From: DATBRG01 sp036560445
Lineage (GTDB): Bacteria > Pseudomonadota > Gammaproteobacteria > Burkholderiales > Methylophilaceae
Assembly: GCA_036560445.1 (NCBI GenBank)
Contig: DATBRG010000021.1
Span: 1-64,000, forward strand
Length of the DNA stretch: 64,000 bases
Reading direction: 5' to 3'
The position numbers were made by a program, and so were the translations under genes. A model generated the notes under the pieces. It was given only the letters and a program-made list of their open reading frames with translations. It searched no databases and was not told where the DNA came from. Positions 59,998 to 64,000 of the stretch are shown here, in pieces. Each line of letters opens with the position of its first letter. The first letter of the stretch is position 1.

Positions 59998-61371
59998 TTA
60001 TTCTGCGCCTGCTCTCCTCAACAACATCTCGAACAGGTGAATGCCAAGGTCGATCTCTTCTTCCGTGATTTCCAGTGAAGGTGCCAGCGTGATAACGTTC
60101 TTCTGGTAGCCACCAATATCCAGCACCAAACCATATTTCTTGTCACCTACCAGCAAATCACCCTTGAGGCCTTCATTGAACATGAAGTCTGCAAGCTTGC
60201 GGCTGGCAGTGTAACCGTCTTTTTCGCACAGCTCGATACGTAGAGCCAGGCCAAGACCACTGACGTCACCAACAACTTTCCAGCGTGACTTCAATTCCTG
60301 GATACGTTTGAGGAAATACGCGCCACGGGCACGAATTTGCGGCTCGAAATCTTTTTCCTGAGTCATCTTCATGACTTCCAGGGCTACCGCGGTACCCAGC
60401 GGGTTGGAAGCGAATGTGGAGTGCGTGGAGCCCGGCGGGAATTTTTCGGGGCTAATGAGTTCTTCTCGTGCCCAGATACCGGACAGTGGATTGAGGCCGT
60501 TGGTGATAGCTTTACCAAAAACGAAAATATCTGGAATGATGCCGAAGTTTTCCCATGACCAGAGCTTGCCGGTACGGTAGACGCCCATCTGGATTTCATC
60601 AGCCACCAGCAGCACATTGCGCTTCTTGAGGGACTCTTGCAGCTTCTTCATATAGCCTTCAGGCGGGATGATGTAGCCACCAGTGCCTTGCACTGGTTCA
60701 ATGTAGAACGCGCCAAACTCACATTGGCCGGACTTTTCATCCCAAACTGACTGGTATTCGGTCTCGAATAACTTCTCGAATTCCTTGTGGCAGTAGGTGT
60801 CGCAAGTTTCCACTTTCATGTCATACGGACAGCGGAAGCAATATGGGTAGGGTACGAAGTGTGCACGGTCGGCAAAATTGCCGAAACGGCGGCGATAGCG
60901 GTAGCTGGAAGTAATGGCAGAAGCGCCCAGCGTACGGCCATGGTAGCCGCCCATGAATGCAAATTGATGGGTCTTGCCGGTATGGTTACGTACCACTTTG
61001 ATGGAGTCTTCTACTGCCTGAGCGCCACCAACGTTGAAATGCACACGGCCTTTGACGCCGTATTTTTCTTCCATGTATTTACAGATAATTTCGGCCAGAT
61101 CGACCTTTTCTTTGTGCAAATACTGGCTGGCGAGTTGCGGCAACGCATCTACCTGCTTGTGCATGGCGTCGTTAAGACGTTTGTTCTTGTAACCGAAATT
61201 AACGGCCGAGTACCACATTTGCCAATCTAGGTATGGCGTCTTGTTTTCGTCGAACAGGAAGCTGCCTTGGCAGTCTTCAAATACCTTTGGAGGGTCAGCA
61301 TAGTTGACGGTGTCGCCGTGCGAGCAGTATTTGTCATTCTTGGCGAGAATTTCGATGATTTTCTGGTCCAT
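59998..61371 (-). CDS. Class III (omega-type) aminotransferase
   Basis: A 457-residue PLP enzyme of the ornithine/GABA aminotransferase class: HFNVGGAQAVEDSIKVV, MGGYHGRTLGA, Asp 258 in LLVADEIQMG, catalytic Lys 287 in FVFGKAITNGLNPLSG, and STHSTFASNPLG. A four-Cys patch (Cys 178, 181, 190, 194; YCFRCPYDM...CDTYC) is present, as in some archaeal broad-specificity members. Substrate unknown; ornithine or another omega-amine would fit the neighbouring arginase-like protein (inference). It could also aminate a fatty aldehyde. Confidence 0.88.
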   Translation of the reverse strand: MDQKIIEILAKNDKYCSHGDTVNYADPPKVFEDCQGSFLFDENKTPYLDWQMWYSAVNFGYKNKRLNDAMHKQVDALPQLASQYLHKEKVDLAEIICKYMEEKYGVKGRVHFNVGGAQAVEDSIKVVRNHTGKTHQFAFMGGYHGRTLGASAITSSYRYRRRFGNFADRAHFVPYPYCFRCPYDMKVETCDTYCHKEFEKLFETEYQSVWDEKSGQCEFGAFYIEPVQGTGGYIIPPEGYMKKLQESLKKRNVLLVADEIQMGVYRTGKLWSWENFGIIPDIFVFGKAITNGLNPLSGIWAREELISPEKFPPGSTHSTFASNPLGTAVALEVMKMTQEKDFEPQIRARGAYFLKRIQELKSRWKVVGDVSGLGLALRIELCEKDGYTASRKLADFMFNEGLKGDLLVGDKKYGLVLDIGGYQKNVITLAPSLEITEEEIDLGIHLFEMLLRRAGAE

Positions 61372-61423
61372 GTAGCGCTTTCAAAAACGAGTGATAGGTT
61401 TGGTGAGACTGTTTAGCGAGGCT

Positions 61424-62095
61424 TCATGCGAGCATGCCAGCTGTGTGTTGTGGAGCTTCGTGTGGCCATTTCTTGATTTTGGCGAGTACGTCGGCAAAAG
61501 TCTGGAAAGCGTGATAGGGGATATCGTTTTTTTCGCAATGCTTGATGAGCGAGCCCTTGGCAAATACTACGTCGGCACGGCTTGCCAAGCAGGCGTCAGA
61601 TTTACCATCGCCGACCAAGATTACGGGGCCGCCTGCTTCTAGCGATAAATTGCGGGCAATAGCGCATTTGCAAGTGCCATTACCACCGGCACAACCTTCA
61701 ACGCGATTAGGGAAGGAGATATCAATACCTTCTGGCACAAAATGCAGATGGTTAGCGTAGATCGGCATGTCTGGCAGTGCGGCGTTGCGCATGGCAACTT
61801 TAACAGCGTGGTCAAGGCCATCGCTCACAATCGCGAGTTTGGCAAATTGTTTTACATGCTTGTAGAAGGGGAGGAATGTGGCATCGAGCTGTATCCCGCG
61901 GAAAAAGCTTTCCAGGGTCACGTTATCGGTTTTAACCATGCGGATTTGCTGAGTCATACACTCTATGGCGCTAATCTTGCCATCGAGCCAGTCCTTTTCT
62001 ATCAGTTCCCAGGACTCATCGGCAAAACGTTCCAGCATCGCATCTATGGTGTCGCCGACAGAAAGAGTACCGTCAAAATCAACTATGAAAAGCAT
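61424..62095 (-). CDS. HAD-superfamily phosphatase, MtnX-like
   Basis: A 223-residue HAD phosphatase: IVDFDGTLSVGDT (nucleophile Asp), AIVSDGLDHAV (motif II Ser) and LVGDGKSDACLASRADVVFAK (motif IV). Closest pattern is MtnX/phosphoserine-phosphatase-like. No methionine-salvage genes are near, so the cluster context suggests dephosphorylation of a pathway intermediate. Starts 87 bases after the desaturase stop, past two hairpins. Confidence 0.86.
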   Translation of the reverse strand: MLFIVDFDGTLSVGDTIDAMLERFADESWELIEKDWLDGKISAIECMTQQIRMVKTDNVTLESFFRGIQLDATFLPFYKHVKQFAKLAIVSDGLDHAVKVAMRNAALPDMPIYANHLHFVPEGIDISFPNRVEGCAGGNGTCKCAIARNLSLEAGGPVILVGDGKSDACLASRADVVFAKGSLIKHCEKNDIPYHAFQTFADVLAKIKKWPHEAPQHTAGMLA

Positions 62096-62131
62096 ATTGC
62101 TCCTTAGGTGATGGCCTTTTCTAGGCCTTCT

Positions 62132-62162
62132 GTAAGCATGCAGAATATGACAGCATGCTTAC
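62132..62162. repeat. Perfect 10-bp inverted repeat in the desaturase-phosphatase gap
   Basis: GTAAGCATGC (62132-62141) and GCATGCTTAC (62153-62162), 11-base centre. A second small hairpin (GGCC around TTTTCTA, about 62113-62127) is adjacent. No T tract on either strand, so not a standard terminator; it may be an mRNA processing or stability element within the operon. Confidence 0.6.
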
Positions 62163-62182
62163 AACAAACTTACTTAGCCGCT

Positions 62183-63079
62183 TTACTTGGCAGGGCTAGC
62201 GTCATTACCCTGCAGAAACCCCAAGCCATGTGACCATTTAATGACATGTACACCGGCAGCACGTTGCTGATCGGCGATCTGTGCGTGCAGCTCTTTCATT
62301 TTGGACCAGTGCTGTTTTGGCCGGTAATGGTGCTCGGCATGATAACCGTTGTTAAACCAGATAAAGTTGTACAGCCAGCCATAGCTGCTTACGCCCCAGG
62401 CGATAGGCAGGTCTGGGTTGCCGCGCCAATGCTCGTAAAAACCATTCAGTGAAGATAGGGAGTTGCCGAGGTAGTAGAACGGCACCATGAACAGCATGAA
62501 TTTCCAGTTGAGGATGAAACCAGCCACGACCATGCTAATGACAACAACAATCTCGAATACGCCGAACCACGCGAGGAATGGGCTGCGCTTGTGGATTTCA
62601 TGGAAAATCTGGCCCGGATCATCGCGGAAATAGCTCTTGAAGGTATAAGCCCAGACATTCTCTGGTTCACCATTCTTGCCATAACGGTAAATTGAGAGCC
62701 AGTCCACGGTTTCACCTTTTTCGTTGGGCCTGTCGCTGTTGCCAGTGTGGTGGCGGCGATGCACGTTATCGTAAAAGGTCTGCGAGAACACCATGCTCAT
62801 CGATTCAATCAGGCTGAACAGGCGATTCAGTATGGTCGACTTGAAGTAAGCGTTATGGATGAAGAAGTGAGAAACACTATTGATGTTCCAGGTGATGCTC
62901 CAAGCGTAAACGAAGCCCAACAAGATATTAACCCACATAGGCAAGCTGTCAAACAACAGGAACATGCCGAACAGGTAAGCCAGATGGGCGACACCACATA
63001 ATACCGGGATAACATCCCAGTAGGAGTGAGCAAAAATAAAGCGGGGACGCGCTTGTTTTGTTGATGAAGTAACGGACAT
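62183..63079 (-). CDS. Membrane fatty acid desaturase, first paralogue
   Basis: A 298-residue di-iron membrane desaturase. Three His boxes are complete: HFFIH (71-75), HRRHH (107-111) and HAEHH (247-251), with about four hydrophobic stretches. It would introduce a double bond or hydroxyl into an acyl chain at the inner membrane. ATG 63079 overlaps the upstream gene stop and has AAGGAAG before it. Nearly colinear with the next gene, from which it arose by tandem duplication. Confidence 0.9.
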   Translation of the reverse strand: MSVTSSTKQARPRFIFAHSYWDVIPVLCGVAHLAYLFGMFLLFDSLPMWVNILLGFVYAWSITWNINSVSHFFIHNAYFKSTILNRLFSLIESMSMVFSQTFYDNVHRRHHTGNSDRPNEKGETVDWLSIYRYGKNGEPENVWAYTFKSYFRDDPGQIFHEIHKRSPFLAWFGVFEIVVVISMVVAGFILNWKFMLFMVPFYYLGNSLSSLNGFYEHWRGNPDLPIAWGVSSYGWLYNFIWFNNGYHAEHHYRPKQHWSKMKELHAQIADQQRAAGVHVIKWSHGLGFLQGNDASPAK

Positions 63080-63966
63080 CAATTGCTTCCTTGTGATTTC
63101 ATGCGATTGGTCAGGCCTTCCATGAAGCCGAATTGGTGCGGCCAAGCAATGACGTGCACACCAGCTTCTACTTGCTGATCATGGATGCGCTCGTGCAACT
63201 CTTTCATTGCCATCCAGTGCTGCTTGGGGCGGTAGTGGTGTTCGGCGTGATAGCCGTTGTTGAACCAGATGAAGTTGTAGAGGCGGTTATAACAGCTGAC
63301 ACCCCAGGCGATGGGCTTATCCGGATTCGCCCCGAGATGCTCGTAATAGCCATTCATAGCCGTGAATGAATGACCAAGGTAATAGAAGACGATGAAATAA
63401 AGACCTGTTTTCCAGTCTAGCAGGAATAGTAATGCAATCAACGCCATGACCAAAACTACCTCGAATACGGCGAAATTAGCTAGCCAACGACTATGTTTAC
63501 GGATCAGGCCGTAAATACGTTTTGGGTCGTCACGGAAGTAGCTCAGGAAGGTATATTTGAGTGGGTGTTCCGGTTCACCATTCTTGCCATGACGGTAGAT
63601 GGATATCCAGTCTATGGTATCGCCATCCTTGTTTAACCTGTCATTGTTGCCCATGTGGTGCTGGCGGTGCACATAGTCATACATGGTCTGGGAGAAGCCC
63701 ATGGTGATGGATTCGAGCAAGCTGAATGCACGGTTAAGGGCAAACGATTTAAAGTAAGCGTTATGGATGAAATTATGCGAGATCCCATTTACGTTCCAGG
63801 AAATGCTCAGCGAATAGATCAGGCCTACTATGATGCTGGCCCACCATGGTAACTGGCGAAACATGAGCAGCATGCCTATGAGGTAGGCAAAATGGGCGAA
63901 TCCGGCTAGTACAGGGACGATATCCCAGTAACTGTGTGCCAGTAGTATCCTTTGCGACTTATTCAT
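63079..63966 (-). CDS. Membrane fatty acid desaturase, second paralogue
   Basis: A 295-residue paralogue of the previous protein with the same three His boxes (HNFIH, HRQHH, HAEHH) and shared segments such as FNNGYHAEHHYRPKQHW and SIYRxGKNGEPE. It lies first of the visible operon; the promoter and any earlier genes are beyond the window, only 34 bases from its edge. Retained duplication suggests different positions or successive desaturations (inference). Confidence 0.9.
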   Translation of the reverse strand: MNKSQRILLAHSYWDIVPVLAGFAHFAYLIGMLLMFRQLPWWASIIVGLIYSLSISWNVNGISHNFIHNAYFKSFALNRAFSLLESITMGFSQTMYDYVHRQHHMGNNDRLNKDGDTIDWISIYRHGKNGEPEHPLKYTFLSYFRDDPKRIYGLIRKHSRWLANFAVFEVVLVMALIALLFLLDWKTGLYFIVFYYLGHSFTAMNGYYEHLGANPDKPIAWGVSCYNRLYNFIWFNNGYHAEHHYRPKQHWMAMKELHERIHDQQVEAGVHVIAWPHQFGFMEGLTNRMKSQGSN

Positions 63967-64000
63967 TTACTCGCTATCTATGCAGGCTGAAAGCGAATTG

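Noticed and set aside
1..64000. Insertion sequences, prophage, CRISPR arrays, attachment sites
   Set aside because: I saw no transposase, integrase, phage or cas-like proteins and no regularly spaced repeats; tRNA genes are not flanked by duplicated ends.

Overview
The window looks like chromosome of an obligate or near-obligate methylotrophic betaproteobacterium of the Methylophilaceae type (Methylophilus/Methylotenera-like; genus not proven). The evidence is the ribulose monophosphate pair hps/hpi, a formaldehyde-activating-enzyme homologue, a set of tetrahydromethanopterin (H4MPT)/methanofuran biosynthesis genes, and betaproteobacterial gene orders such as tig-clpP-clpX-lon-hupB-ppiD and rpsF-priB-rpsR-rplI. 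Base composition is moderate, there are three tRNA genes, and I see no insertion sequences, phage genes, CRISPR array or rRNA. No gene-free stretch exceeds about 300 bases.

Layout. 1-1755: formaldehyde fixation (3' end of hps, then hpi, then a Fae paralogue). 1764-6952: C1-cofactor block: a HisA-like gene on the minus strand diverges from an mfnD-like ATP-grasp, mfnF-like, pabB, mfnE-like and a pterin carbinolamine dehydratase gene. 6965-13048 (minus): a small membrane protein and a heavy-metal-type RND efflux system (inner-membrane pump, adaptor, outer-membrane lipoprotein). 13160-22374: a small coiled-coil protein, tRNA-Leu, then the protein quality-control block tig, clpP, clpX, lon (behind a textbook heat-shock promoter), hupB, tRNA-Val, tRNA-Asp, ppiD. 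22455-29370 (minus): fabI, an oligopeptide ABC transporter without ATPase genes, mltD, gloB. 29400-34744 (plus): methyltransferase, rnhA, dnaQ and the dTDP-L-rhamnose genes rfbB-A-C-D. 34751-40198: queD, rsgA, a small cytochrome c, an M48 peptidase, orn and glgA. 40382-44184 (plus): crcB, a DUF190 gene, rpsF-priB-rpsR-rplI, a cystathionine-lyase-like gene and a DUF427 gene. 44189-46417 (minus): ergothioneine genes egtD and egtB. 46516-50307 (plus): dnaB, alr, radA.

50304 to the right edge (minus) is the most unusual part. A continuous, mostly overlapping run of eleven genes encodes two paralogous membrane fatty-acid desaturases, an MtnX-like HAD phosphatase, a class III aminotransferase, an arginase-fold protein, two half-size SMR/EamA-type transporters, an alpha/beta hydrolase, a dedicated acyl carrier protein, a FabF-type ketosynthase and a FemAB/GNAT-type acyltransferase. 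An RND pump and adaptor follow on the same strand. I read this as a candidate undescribed biosynthetic and export cluster for a nitrogen-containing acyl lipid or fatty-acid-derived metabolite. It runs off the window, so its first genes may be missing. The product is inference; the gene content and coupling are seen directly.

Other things worth noting are two candidate leaderless promoters (dnaB, queD), a strong terminator between hps and hpi, and many non-ATG starts.
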